Origin: Longimicrobium sp.
GTDB taxonomy: Bacteria; Gemmatimonadota; Gemmatimonadetes; Longimicrobiales; Longimicrobiaceae
DNA: 42,403 nt
Direction: 5' to 3'
NCBI GenBank assembly: GCA_036389795.1
Contig: DASVWD010000010.1
Coordinates: 1-42,403 of the forward strand
Shown: positions 1 through 7,726 of the stretch, piece after piece
How the letters are laid out: each line of letters starts with the position of its first letter
Numbering within the stretch: the first letter of the stretch is position 1
Notes under the pieces: model-generated
Database searches by the model: none
What the model saw: the letters and a program-made list of their open reading frames with translations, nothing else
Told to the model about the DNA's origin: nothing
Position numbers and translations under genes: made by a program

Positions 1-143
1 ATGCGCGCCCGACAGGGCCGGGACGCCGCCGCGACACGGGGTATCGTCGCGGCGGTGGCCCGGCGCGGTTGGGCACAGTCGTATCGTGCCCTACCGCGCG
101 CGCAGCCCGGCCCGGAGCGCAGCGGAGGGACACGCCCCAAACG
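1..143 (+). repeat. Interspersed repeat family R1, copy 1 (cut by window start)
   Basis: About 140 bp closely matching 11068-11218 (reverse) and 17185-17335 (forward). The shared core includes GGCCCGGCGCGGTTGGGCAC followed by a TATCGTGCCCTACC stretch and a CGCGCGCAGCCCGGCC stretch. The open reading frames through it are not conserved in phase between copies, so I treat it as non-coding repeat DNA. The left boundary lies outside the window. Confidence 0.8.
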
Positions 144-144
144 G

Positions 145-247
145 CAGTGCGAAGTCCTGGGTGCGAAGTGCGAAAACGTGTGAATGCGAAAGCGCGGTGG
201 ACCGGGAGCCGATCCACCGCGCACTTCGCACCTCGCACTTCGCACTG
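145..247. repeat. Inverted GTGCGAA heptamer array (family R3)
   Basis: Several GTGCGAA units (about 147-174) face several TTCGCAC units (about 223-247) and could fold into one long hairpin just downstream of the DUF3108 gene. The same paired arrays occur at 13981-14192 and 19456-19585, with one-sided arrays at 18089-18123 and 21259-21287. Confidence 0.75.
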
Positions 248-249
248 GT

Positions 250-1056
250 CTAATCCGCGCGGGCGAGGCGGGCGGCGTCGCAGCCGTTGCTGCCCGACTC
301 CAGCGAGAGCACCATGCGCCCGCCCACGGGCATGCTGGACTCGATGCGCACGGGGACGCGGCGGCCGTCGTCGGTGAAGTGGAGCCGCACCACGCCGTCG
401 CCGCGGTAGTGCGCGGGGTCCTTCACCCGCATCTCCACCTCGACGGTCTGGAACGTCCCGGCGGGCACCCGGGTCTGCCCCCGCCCCACCACCCTCACCA
501 CCACCGGGTTGCGCCCTGCCTCGTAGTGGCGGTCGAGGGTGTAGGCGTCGCCGGCGGCCAGGCGCAGGGTGCGGATGAAGTAGATGAACGACAGCTCGTC
601 GAGCGGCGCGGCGGTGGGCATGGCGCCGCCCTGGCCGCCGGCCGCCTGCCAGCGGCGCGCGCCGGGGTCCATCCGCACGTCCTGGCTGCGCGAGGCCAGC
701 GGCGAGCGCTCGCTCTTCGTGTAGCGGTACGACGCCAGCTCCGCGGGGTCGAACCACGAGCGGGTGCGGTCCTCGACGCGCGCGGGGCCGAAGCGCCCGC
801 TGAAGTCGAAGCGCAGCAGGTAGGTCCGCCGCCCGTTCACCGCCTCGCCGCCCTCGACGGCCATGGTGCCCGTGCCGATGCGCCCCAGCCGCGTGCTGCC
901 GCGGTAGACGCACTGCTCGCCGGGCCCGAAGGGAAGCTCGCGCCCGCCCTCCTGCGCCCGCGCGCCGCCCGCCGCGAGCAGCGCCGCCGCGGCCAGCGCG
1001 AAGGCGAGCCCCGCCGGCTGGACGGCCTCCGCCGCGCTCTCCAGGCTCCTAGTCAT
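250..1056 (-). CDS. Secreted DUF3108-family protein
   Basis: A 268-residue protein. It has a long N-terminal signal sequence (hydrophobic stretch about residues 16-33, likely cleavage after ARA at about 33-35), then one beta-rich domain of the DUF3108 type covering nearly the rest. Family features visible are the early GEQCVYRG strand, a DFSGRFGPARVEDRTRSWFD-like segment, and the PAGTFQTVEVEM segment near residue 200. DUF3108 proteins are predicted envelope proteins of unknown function in Gram-negative bacteria. The ATG at 1056 is preceded by AAGGGGGAGA at good spacing, which decides the start. It is transcribed away from the Fe-S carrier gene and appears monocistronic. The family call is fairly sure; the molecular role is unknown. 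Confidence 0.8.
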   Translation of the reverse strand: MTRSLESAAEAVQPAGLAFALAAAALLAAGGARAQEGGRELPFGPGEQCVYRGSTRLGRIGTGTMAVEGGEAVNGRRTYLLRFDFSGRFGPARVEDRTRSWFDPAELASYRYTKSERSPLASRSQDVRMDPGARRWQAAGGQGGAMPTAAPLDELSFIYFIRTLRLAAGDAYTLDRHYEAGRNPVVVRVVGRGQTRVPAGTFQTVEVEMRVKDPAHYRGDGVVRLHFTDDGRRVPVRIESSMPVGGRMVLSLESGSNGCDAARLARAD

Positions 1057-1234
1057 GGTCTCCCCCTTGCGATTCGCTGTCCGCCCGATGTCCTTTTCGC
1101 CGGTGCAAGGTGGCGCGGCGGGAGGGGCGCGTCAGTCGGGAGCGCCTCCCCAGGCGTGTCGGGAGGGTGGAGGGCGGGGCGGTAGTCGGCTGCCCCGCCG
1201 GGTGGGACGGAAGGGGCCCGCGGCGGCGGCAGGA

Positions 1235-1263
1235 TTGACGCTCCCGGGGCGGGCCTGCATAAT
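1235..1263 (+). promoter_or_regulatory. Sigma-70-type promoter of the iscA-like gene
   Basis: TTGACG (1235-1240), a 17-nt spacer, then CATAAT (1258-1263). The expected start of transcription near 1270 leaves a leader of about 120 nt before the ATG at 1391. The same hexamer and spacer rule recurs before purN, larC and the gene at 24138. Confidence 0.7.
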
Positions 1264-1390
1264 TCACGTGTGAACGAACTTCTCCCGCGGCCCGGCGGTC
1301 CGGAACCTGCAGGGCGGGAGGGTTTACAAGTTGTTGTGGCAGCGGGACTTGCATTACCCGCGCTTCACCTTCTCATGCGGGGGCAAGCAG

Positions 1391-1774
1391 ATGCAGACGG
1401 AGACGCAGAACGCGGCGGCGGACGTCCAGACCGAGGCTCCGGCCGGCCCGATCATGCTGACGGCGACGGCCGCCACCGAGGTGCGCCGCTACATGGAGGA
1501 GCAGGGCGCCGCCGAGAGCGCCGGCCTGCGGGTGGGGGTGCTCCCGGGCGGGTGCTCGGGGTTCCAGTACGGCCTCAACATCGAGGACGAGGCGGCCGAC
1601 GACGACATGGTGCTGGAGTCGCAGGGGATCCGGCTCTTCGTCGACCCCTTCAGCCTGCAGTACCTGCAGGGCACCGAGATCGACTACGTGTCGACCTTCC
1701 AGGGGAGCGGCTTCACCTTCAACAACCCGAACGCCACCGGCGGCTGCGGCTGCGGCAGCTCGTTCACGGCCTGA
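1391..1774 (+). CDS. A-type iron-sulfur cluster carrier (IscA/ErpA/HesB family)
   Basis: A 127-residue scaffold/carrier that receives and delivers Fe-S clusters in the cytoplasm. The three family cysteines are present: C55 in LPGGCSGFQY and C119/C121 in the C-terminal GGCGCGSSF. The N-terminal ~20 residues are a low-complexity extension (rich in Gln, Thr, Ala) before the conserved core starting at about residue 21. An in-frame ATG exists at 1331, but the start at 1391 is preferred because the extra 20 residues have no family match and a purine-rich GCGGGGGCAAG sits before 1391. The gene stands alone with its own promoter and a strong terminator, so it is not part of an isc or suf operon here. 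I cannot assign it to IscA, ErpA or SufA specifically. Confidence 0.9.
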   Translation: MQTETQNAAADVQTEAPAGPIMLTATAATEVRRYMEEQGAAESAGLRVGVLPGGCSGFQYGLNIEDEAADDDMVLESQGIRLFVDPFSLQYLQGTEIDYVSTFQGSGFTFNNPNATGGCGCGSSFTA

Positions 1775-1800
1775 CGGCCGGACGACGGCGACGGGTCGAG

Positions 1801-1841
1801 GCGAGGCCCGCGGGAGCGAATCCCGCGGGCCTCGCGCTTTT
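1801..1841 (+). terminator. Intrinsic terminator after the iscA-like gene
   Basis: A perfect 15-bp stem (1801-1815 with 1821-1835), loop GCGAA, followed by GCTTTTG. It lies 26 nt after the stop codon. The T-run is short but the stem is very strong. Confidence 0.8.
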
Positions 1842-1865
1842 GGGGGGTGCCAGGTGCCAGGATGC

Positions 1866-1945
1866 CGGGGCGGCTGAAGCCGCGGGCAACAAAGGCAGAA
1901 AGCCTCGCAAACCGCGCGAGGCTTCACGAACCGCATCGGCTCGAC
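1866..1945 (+). repeat. Interspersed repeat family R5, copy 1
   Basis: Contains GGCTGAAGCCGCGGGCAACA followed by an AGAAAGCCTCGC segment and a GCGCGAGGCTTCACGAACCG tail. It matches 3105-3195 in reverse orientation and, more loosely, 14020-14100. Copies 1 and 2 bracket the ion-channel gene. Confidence 0.6.
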
Positions 1946-1963
1946 GCGGTCCTGCCGGTTCCT

Positions 1964-2932
1964 TCAGCGGAGCAGCGTGACGGCGAGGGTGGCGGCCACG
2001 AAGCCCGCCGCGGTGACCAGGCCCAGGAGGCGGTCCAGCCGCTCGGCGCGCTCCTCGCCCAGGCGCCCGCACAGGCGGAACGCCGTCACAGAGACCAGGA
2101 TGGAGAGGAACACCGACGCCATCCCCACCAGGTGCAGCTTGTCGGCCAAGGTGAACTGCGCGGTCTCGGGGAGCGCCTGCGACACCACCAGGTAGCTCGA
2201 CACCACGCCGAAGATGCTGGCCACGCCGATCCCCAGCCGCGCCTCCACGTGCCGGCACGACAGCGCCGAGGCCAGCAGCCCCACCCCCACCGACAGGAAC
2301 ATCACCAGGAAGCTCTTGAGGAAGATGGCCGCCCCCTCGCGGCGGACCGGGATCGCCAGCACCAGCCGGGAGTACGGCGCGTCGGTGCCGGCCGGGACGG
2401 CGGGGTCGCCCAGCGAGGTGTAGTGGTGCGTCAGCACGCGCAGCTCGGGCCTGCCGATCTTCCACCCCGGGAGCGAGACCGCCGGGTCCAGCGCCGTGAA
2501 CCGGCGGTCGGGCTCGTACACCAGCTCCGCGTCCGACAGGGCGCGGTCTTCCACCTCGAAGGTCAGCTCGTGCTCGTCCAGCGGATAGTCCGCCAGGTCG
2601 AAGTTGCGGTGGAAGCGGTACCGGCAGCGGTGCTGGACGTAGCGCACCGGGCCCCTCTGCGTCCGGATCAGCACCGAGCACGGCTCGCCCGCGCCGTTCA
2701 TCACCTCGAAGTTGGTGGCGTCGCGCGGGCCGTCCCAGCGCACCCACAGGTAGAAGTCGCCCTCGTACGTGCCGCTCTTCAGGTCGAAGTCGCTGAGGTC
2801 CACCACGTACACCCCCATCCACACCCGCTGCGGCTGGGCCGCCACGGGCGCCGCCAGGCAGAGCGCCCCCAGCACGGCGAGCGCGCGGAGCAGGGCCGCC
2901 CGGAACGGGCGGTGGAGAGCATGGATGGGCAT
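1964..2932 (-). CDS. Prokaryotic pentameric ligand-gated ion channel (Cys-loop receptor superfamily)
   Basis: A 322-residue protein, the usual size for bacterial pentameric channels such as GLIC and ELIC. A signal peptide (about 1-32) is followed by a beta-sandwich ligand-binding domain (about 36-198). In that domain the segment NFDLADYPLDEHELTF (110-125) matches the family loop whose core is YPxD; as in other prokaryotic members, the flanking cysteines of animal Cys-loops are absent. Four hydrophobic helices follow at about 203-223, 231-253, 265-287 and 301-321. The second is the expected pore helix and ends in SQALPE, with the TLADKLHLVGM linker typical of the family. The reading frame stays open upstream to 3208, but that part runs into repeat DNA, so the ATG at 2932 before the signal peptide is chosen. 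Ligand and ion selectivity cannot be read from sequence. Confidence 0.85.
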   Translation of the reverse strand: MPIHALHRPFRAALLRALAVLGALCLAAPVAAQPQRVWMGVYVVDLSDFDLKSGTYEGDFYLWVRWDGPRDATNFEVMNGAGEPCSVLIRTQRGPVRYVQHRCRYRFHRNFDLADYPLDEHELTFEVEDRALSDAELVYEPDRRFTALDPAVSLPGWKIGRPELRVLTHHYTSLGDPAVPAGTDAPYSRLVLAIPVRREGAAIFLKSFLVMFLSVGVGLLASALSCRHVEARLGIGVASIFGVVSSYLVVSQALPETAQFTLADKLHLVGMASVFLSILVSVTAFRLCGRLGEERAERLDRLLGLVTAAGFVAATLAVTLLR

Positions 2933-2990
2933 GGGCGGGGCGGGAGGAAGGGAGATGGGGCGGGTGAACCAGGCGCGGAACAGGTCATCA

Positions 2991-3018
2991 ATGGTAGGCC
3001 TGCGCGAGCGGTTCGCAA
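2991..3018 (-). promoter_or_regulatory. Possible promoter of the ion-channel gene
   Basis: On the minus strand TTGCGA (3018-3013), a 16-nt spacer, and TACCAT (2996-2991). It would give a leader of about 50 nt. The hexamers are weaker than the other promoters here. Confidence 0.4.
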
Positions 3019-3104
3019 GGTGAGCGAGGGACAGACGCGCGGTCGGGCGGTTTTTCCCAACGTCTCCGTTCCGCCTCGCGCACGAGTCCCCGCCCCGCGC
3101 GCAG

Positions 3105-3195
3105 TCGAAGCCTCGCGCGCTCCGAACCCGCGTCCGCTCCGATGCCCGTCCGGCGAGGCTTTCTGTAGTTGTTGCCGCGGCTTCAGCCGCCTTTT
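3105..3195 (-). repeat. Interspersed repeat family R5, copy 2
   Basis: Reverse-oriented copy of the element at 1866-1945. It carries GCGAGGCTTTCTG, GTTGCCGCGGCTTCAGCCGC and the CCGAACCCGCGTCCGC block also seen (reversed) near 14080-14100. Confidence 0.6.
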
Positions 3196-3221
3196 CCCTG
3201 CCTTCCACCCCACCGTAAACC

Positions 3222-3263
3222 TTGCTTTTCTACCTCGATTTCGCGATATTCTCGTTTCGAGAA
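3222..3263 (+). promoter_or_regulatory. nadA promoter with an inverted repeat at the start site
   Basis: TTGCTT (3222-3227), 17 nt, GATATT (3245-3250). Immediately after and overlapping the -10 is the inverted repeat TTCTCG-TTT-CGAGAA (3249-3263), which covers the expected start of transcription. This placement suits a repressor site for an NAD-biosynthesis regulator, but I do not recognise the motif as a known NiaR or NrtR box. Confidence 0.5.
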
Positions 3264-3336
3264 AATTGCGACCGTTCCGCTGCCGTTCGCCGGGTCGTGA
3301 TCTCTCGGCAGGCCGACACCCGACACGAGGTGGAGA

Positions 3337-4416
3337 TTGATCCAGATCGCCGACGCCCTGCGGACCCCGCTCGAGTACGCCCGCCTCTCGCGAGACGAGC
3401 TGGCCGAGCGCATCCGCCGCCGCAAGGTCGAGCTGAACGCCGTGATCCTGGGGCACAACTACCAGCGCGTGGAGATCCAGGAGGTCAGCGACTACCTGGG
3501 CGACTCGCTGGGGCTCTCGCAGGAGGCCGCGAAGACCGGCGCGGACACGATCGTGTTCTGCGGCGTGCACTTCATGGCGGAGACGGCCAAGATCCTCTCG
3601 CCCGGTAAGACGGTGCTGATGCCGGATCTCCGCGCCGGCTGCCCGATGGCCGACTTCGTCACGGGCGACGCGCTCCGGCGGCTGAAGGCGCGCTACCCCG
3701 ACGCGGCCGTGGTGGCGTACGTCAACTCCACGGCCGAGGTGAAGGCGGAGTCGGACATCTGCTGCACCTCGGCCAACGCGGTGCAGGTGGTGCAGTCCAT
3801 CCCGCGCGAGCGCACCATCCTCTTCGTCCCCGACCGCAACCTGGCCAGGTACACGGCCGAGAAGAGCGGCCGCCCGTACGTGGTGGCTGGGCGCGAGGGC
3901 GTGGGCGAGGTGGAGCCGGGCTCGATCGTGGCCTGGGACGGCTACTGCTACGTGCACGACGACCTGGTGCTGGACGAGCTGGCCGAGGCGAAGCGCCGCC
4001 ACCCGCGCGCGCTGGTGGTGATCCACCCCGAGGCGCGCGCCGAGCTGCTGGCCCAGGCCGACTTCGTGACGTCGACCAGCAAGATGGTCGACATTGCCGA
4101 GCAGCACGACGAGCTGATCATCGGCACCGAGCGCGGGCTGATCGACCGGCTGCAGGCGCGCTTCCCCGAGAAGACGCTGGTGCCGCTCTCGGGCGCGGCC
4201 ATCTGCGGCAACATGAAGGTGAACACGCTGGCCAAGCTGGCCTGGTGCCTGGACCACGAGCAGCACGAGATCGTCCTGGACGAGGACGTGCGCGAGCGCG
4301 CCGAGCTGGCGCTGCGCCGCATGCTGGACCTCTCCGGCGGCTGGCGCGCCCCTTCCGCCGAGGAGAAGGCGCTGGAGGAGGCGGGCCTGCGCAAGAGCGG
4401 CTGCGGCTGCGCGTAG
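3337..4416 (+). CDS. nadA: Quinolinate synthase NadA
   Basis: A 359-residue cytosolic enzyme that condenses iminoaspartate with dihydroxyacetone phosphate to quinolinate in de novo NAD synthesis. The three [4Fe-4S] ligands are present: C102 in RAGCPMAD, C204 in GYCYVHDD and C290 in AICGNMK. Other signatures are ILGHNYQ (37-43), FCGVHFMAETAKIL (74-87) and CTSANAV (143-149). The start is TTG at 3337, with GAGG six bases upstream; no ATG fits the family N-terminus. The protein ends in SGCGCA, a short Cys-rich tail not needed for catalysis. Neither nadB nor nadC is adjacent. Confidence 0.96.
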   Translation: MIQIADALRTPLEYARLSRDELAERIRRRKVELNAVILGHNYQRVEIQEVSDYLGDSLGLSQEAAKTGADTIVFCGVHFMAETAKILSPGKTVLMPDLRAGCPMADFVTGDALRRLKARYPDAAVVAYVNSTAEVKAESDICCTSANAVQVVQSIPRERTILFVPDRNLARYTAEKSGRPYVVAGREGVGEVEPGSIVAWDGYCYVHDDLVLDELAEAKRRHPRALVVIHPEARAELLAQADFVTSTSKMVDIAEQHDELIIGTERGLIDRLQARFPEKTLVPLSGAAICGNMKVNTLAKLAWCLDHEQHEIVLDEDVRERAELALRRMLDLSGGWRAPSAEEKALEEAGLRKSGCGCA

Positions 4417-4433
4417 GAGCCGCTGGCGGATAG

Positions 4434-4472
4434 AATCGAGGGAGATGCTTCCCACGCCCTCGATTTCTTTTT
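4434..4472 (+). terminator. Intrinsic terminator after nadA
   Basis: A 9-bp stem AATCGAGGG / CCCTCGATT (4434-4442 with 4457-4465) followed by TCTTTTTCT. It begins 18 nt after the nadA stop. Confidence 0.85.
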
Positions 4473-4496
4473 CTCAGCCGACGACAAACCCGGATC

Positions 4497-4570
4497 TCAC
4501 ACAGAGAAACAGAGACACAGAGAACACCCTCCCCAGCTTATTTTTCTCTGTTCCTCTGTGTCTCTGGGTG
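4497..4570. repeat. CACAGAGGA-type palindromic repeat (family R4), copy 1
   Basis: An imperfect 75-bp palindrome. CACACAGAGAAACAGAGACA-like units on the left face CTCTGTTCCTCTGTGTCTCT on the right, in about 9-nt steps. Related copies are at 7614-7695, 23885-23972 and 40360-40455. Confidence 0.75.
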
Positions 4571-4655
4571 AATCCAATCTGTTCAGACCAAAGACGCGCC
4601 GCCGCCCGGGATCTCCCCGGGCGGCGGCTCGCTTTCGTGCTTCAGCCGATGACGA

Positions 4656-5192
4656 TCAGGCGGCGCCGGTCAGGATGCACTCCATCACGCGCCAGCCGGT
4701 GCCGGTGAGGCGCAGGCTGCAGCGGAAGAACTCGGCGCCGCGGGCGTTGATGTGGAAGCCGGCCTGGATCTCGGCCGTGCGCCCGGTGATCACGGGGTCG
4801 CCCAAGAAGAACCACTGCGCGGGCCCGCCGGTGGGGTTGTAGACGTCGCCCGAGGTGCCGATGGTGCAGCTGGAGAGCGGCACCACCGGCGGCACGCTGC
4901 CGGCGAACCGGTTCAGCAGGTCGGGGCTGGGGTCGTTGTTGGCGTCGGGCCAGCCGGTGGAGACGCAGTAGGCGTCGAAGGTGGTGATCCCCTCGTTGTC
5001 GATCAGCCAGCGCAGCGTGGCCTCCTGCACGTCGATCGGGCTGGTGACGATCTCGCGCTCGGCGTCCTCGCTGAGGAGCGCGCCGTCGGGCGTGGTGAGG
5101 GCGGCCGACTCGCACGCCCAGGCGGAGGCGATCAGCAGCGCGGCCACGGCGCGGGCGCCGCCGCGCAGGGTCTGGCGGAAGTTCCGGGTCAT
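4656..5192 (-). CDS. Small secreted protein or lipoprotein of unknown function
   Basis: A 178-residue protein I do not recognise. The N-terminus is a signal sequence (basic residues, then hydrophobic about 14-25) ending in ASAWAC, so C27 could be lipidated, although AWAC is a poor lipobox. The mature part has four further cysteines: C76 in DAYCVSTG, C109 in LSSCTIG, C158 in FRCSLRL and C172 in MECIL. Two disulfides outside the cytoplasm are therefore plausible. A short acidic repeat-like segment DANNDPSPDLLN lies near 83-94. The start at 5192 is set by the signal peptide and a GAGAGAAGAAG purine tract; longer in-frame extensions are proline-rich and look non-coding. It lies between the nadA-side repeat and the amidohydrolase, with no evident partner. 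Confidence 0.7.
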   Translation of the reverse strand: MTRNFRQTLRGGARAVAALLIASAWACESAALTTPDGALLSEDAEREIVTSPIDVQEATLRWLIDNEGITTFDAYCVSTGWPDANNDPSPDLLNRFAGSVPPVVPLSSCTIGTSGDVYNPTGGPAQWFFLGDPVITGRTAEIQAGFHINARGAEFFRCSLRLTGTGWRVMECILTGAA

Positions 5193-5531
5193 CTTCTTCT
5201 CTCGAGTGGGTGAAACGTGGATGGAACGGAGCCGGTCCGGCCCTCGCGGGCTGCGGAGCGGCGCTGGACGTACGCGCCTCGCCGCCCCCCGGATCCGCCG
5301 GACCGCACCGCCCGCTCCCAGGCACACGGCGGGCCGCTTGTGAAAGAAAGTGCATGTTTCCACGCAAGTCGCGGCGGCGGCGGGCGATGGCCGCGCGGGG
5401 CGGGCGAATCCCGGCCGTCCGGAAGAGTCCGGAGCGGGGCGCGACTGGGACGGTCGTGGGGCGGAGGGTCCACAGCCCCGGGCCGCCAATCCGCCGTGCA
5501 GGCGCGCGGTTTCCGGGCGCCACCGGGCAGG
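5193..5531. other. Intergenic region without a recognised gene
   Basis: About 340 bp between the small secreted protein and the amidohydrolase, both on the minus strand. I see no convincing gene, repeat or strong promoter. The stretch TTGTGAAAGAAAGTGCATGT near 5339-5358 is less GC-rich than its surroundings and may contain the upstream signals of the gene at 4656-5192. Confidence 0.5.
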
Positions 5532-7565
5532 TCAGGGCGGGAGCTTCCTCCCCCGCAGCGGACCGCTGTTCATGATGCCCAGCACCCAGGTGCCCTCGAC
5601 CCGATCTCCCTGCACCGAGAGCCGTAGCTCCAGCCTCTCGCCGCCGAGCTGGGCCGCGGTCCAGATGCGGCCGCCCCCGATCACCAGCTGGCTCGCCTCC
5701 GCCTCGGGGGCGGCGCTTGAGCGGAGCCGTGCGCGCCAGGCGCCGGGCGAGCCGGCGACCTCGAGCGTGAGCGCCACCTCCTTCCGCTCGCCGCCCACGC
5801 GCATCGGCACCGGCTCCAGCTCGTAGCGGCCGGCCGGCGCGAACCCCGGCGGGAGCCGCGCCGCCTCCAGCCTGGCGACCATGTCCTGGGGCGTGAAGCT
5901 GCGGGGCTCGAGCGCCAGGGCCTTGCGGAAGTGCGCCAGCGCCAGCGCGGTGTCGCCGGCGGCCAGGTACCCCCACGCCAGCTCGCTCTCGGCCGAGGAC
6001 GACTCGGGGTAGAGGTCCACCATGATCCGCCGCAGCTCGATGGAGCCCGGCCGGTCCTTCGCCCAGAGCCGCCAGGCGTAGCTCCGCAGCACGACCTCCG
6101 CGACCGGGAAGGCGCCCGGGGCCTCGGCGCGGAGGCGGCGCAGCAGGCGCGCCGCCTCGCCGCCCCGGCCCGCGGCCACCAGGCTGTCCAGGCGGTAGAC
6201 CTGCGGATGGAGGGCCGACTGCACGGCCGCGACCGAGTCCCGCATCCGCTGCAGCTCTTCGCGCGCCATCCAGCGCCCCCGCGCCATCACCCCCCGCAGC
6301 CGCCCCACGTTGCGGACGTCGTCGAGCGGGCTGGCCTCCAGCAGCAGGAGGTCGGCGCGGCTCCCCGGCGCCACCGTGCCGAACGGCTCCGCGCCCTCCA
6401 CGCTCCTGGCGACGAACTCGCCGGCGTTGCGGGTGGCGGCCGCGAGCGCCTGGTACGAGGTGAGCCCGGCCGCCACCAGCTCGTCCAGCTCGCGGTGCGC
6501 CGACTCGCCCGCGAAGCCGAAGATCTCGGTGTCGGTGCCCAGGAGCAGTTGCGCGCCCGCGTCCTGGAGCGCCCGCGTCAGCTTCTGGAAGCGCGCGCGC
6601 CGCGCGGTGAGGAAGGCGGCGAAGTCGGCCGGGTTCGGCCGCACGCTGCGGTTGCTGGCGGGGAGCTTCTCGCCCAGCGCGGCCGCCGACGCGTAGCGCA
6701 TCTCCGGGTCCGCGAGCACGCCCGGCAGGTCCGCGATGGCGCGCAGGTAGTCGGCGTAGGCGAAGAGGTTGGGCGTCACGCTCACGCCCGCGCGGGCGAC
6801 CGCGGCGGCGAGCCCGGGGATCCGCGCGTCGTCCACGTCGCCGGCCTGGAAGAACTCCTCCACGTGCGCGATGTTGGCCTGCCCGCTCCCCAGCACCGCC
6901 TCCACCCCCGCCAGGATCGGGACGTGGCCCACCACGGCGATGCGCTCCGCCCTCGCCTGGTCGGCGACCGCCCGGTACACGTCGGGGTCGAGAAAGCTGT
7001 ACACCTTCACGAAGTCGTATCCCGCGCGCTTCTGGTCGCGCACGGCGGCGCGCGCGGCCTCGGGGCTCGCGACGGCCACGAACAGCGGGTTGCCGGCGGG
7101 ATAGCCGTTCAGGGTGGGGCCCGCGGTGTACACGGTGGGCCCCCGCCGCGCGCCGCTCCGCACCTCGCGGCGCCACCCGAGCACCGCCGGCGAGCCGTGC
7201 AGGTTGGCGACGGTGGTGACGCCGTGGGCCAGGTACGAGACGAAGCCCTCGGTGTCGTACAGGTGCACGTGCAGGTCGGCGAGCCCCGGCATCAGGTACC
7301 GTCCCCGCCCGTCCACCCGCGCGGCCCCGGCCGGAACGGCGACGCGCGCCGCGGGGCCGACGGCGGCGATGGTCCCGCCCCGCACCAGCACGGTCTGCCC
7401 GCGCAGGACGCGCTCGCGGTCCATCGGCAGCACGTCGACGTCCACGAAGGCGACCACGCCCTCCGAATCGGGGTGCGCGGGCTGCGCGAGGGCCCGCGCG
7501 GGGGCGGCGGGCGCGGCGCCGGCCAGGGCCGCGGCGAGCACGAGCGCCGGGAGTCTCAGAATCAT
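5532..7565 (-). CDS. Secreted amidohydrolase with C-terminal TPR region
   Basis: A 677-residue protein. A signal peptide (about 1-28) leads into an amidohydrolase-superfamily barrel (about 36-435). Metal ligands are visible: H99 and H101 in DLHVHLYD, K187 in DFVKVYS (the carbamylated lysine), H214 in GHVP, H234 in AHVEEF and D345 in GTDTEIF. This is the binuclear imidazolonepropionase/prolidase-like layout. After the barrel a helical region (about 440-570), including LAWGYLAAGDTALALAHFRK, reads as TPR-like repeats. The last ~100 residues look beta-rich (scores for a carbohydrate- or lipocalin-like fold cannot be judged by eye). Substrate is unknown; many relatives are periplasmic peptidases or Xaa-Pro dipeptidases. 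The start has GGAGA at good spacing. The gene stands alone between a repeat and an empty spacer. Confidence 0.88.
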   Translation of the reverse strand: MILRLPALVLAAALAGAAPAAPARALAQPAHPDSEGVVAFVDVDVLPMDRERVLRGQTVLVRGGTIAAVGPAARVAVPAGAARVDGRGRYLMPGLADLHVHLYDTEGFVSYLAHGVTTVANLHGSPAVLGWRREVRSGARRGPTVYTAGPTLNGYPAGNPLFVAVASPEAARAAVRDQKRAGYDFVKVYSFLDPDVYRAVADQARAERIAVVGHVPILAGVEAVLGSGQANIAHVEEFFQAGDVDDARIPGLAAAVARAGVSVTPNLFAYADYLRAIADLPGVLADPEMRYASAAALGEKLPASNRSVRPNPADFAAFLTARRARFQKLTRALQDAGAQLLLGTDTEIFGFAGESAHRELDELVAAGLTSYQALAAATRNAGEFVARSVEGAEPFGTVAPGSRADLLLLEASPLDDVRNVGRLRGVMARGRWMAREELQRMRDSVAAVQSALHPQVYRLDSLVAAGRGGEAARLLRRLRAEAPGAFPVAEVVLRSYAWRLWAKDRPGSIELRRIMVDLYPESSSAESELAWGYLAAGDTALALAHFRKALALEPRSFTPQDMVARLEAARLPPGFAPAGRYELEPVPMRVGGERKEVALTLEVAGSPGAWRARLRSSAAPEAEASQLVIGGGRIWTAAQLGGERLELRLSVQGDRVEGTWVLGIMNSGPLRGRKLPP

Positions 7566-7613
7566 ACCGCGTCTCCGAGCATTGTTCTGGTTCCGGACAG
7601 AAACAGACGGGCA

Positions 7614-7695
7614 TCACACAGAGGACACGGAGGACACGGAGAGAACTTCGGTCTTCTTCTGCTGTTCCTCTGTGTCCTCTGTGTCCTCTGTGTGA
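7614..7695. repeat. CACAGAGGA-type palindromic repeat (family R4), copy 2
   Basis: The clearest copy. TCACACAGAGGACACGGAGG on the left and CCTCTGTGTCCTCTGTGTGA on the right form a hairpin with a 9-nt internal period. It separates the DUF4097 gene from the amidohydrolase gene. Confidence 0.85.
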
Positions 7696-7726
7696 GACCT
7701 TTCAGGGTGTCTTCCGCGCGCGGATC

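Noticed and set aside
2933..3208. N-terminal extension of the ion-channel gene
   Set aside because: The extra 92 codons translate promoter and repeat R5 DNA, and would bury the signal peptide.
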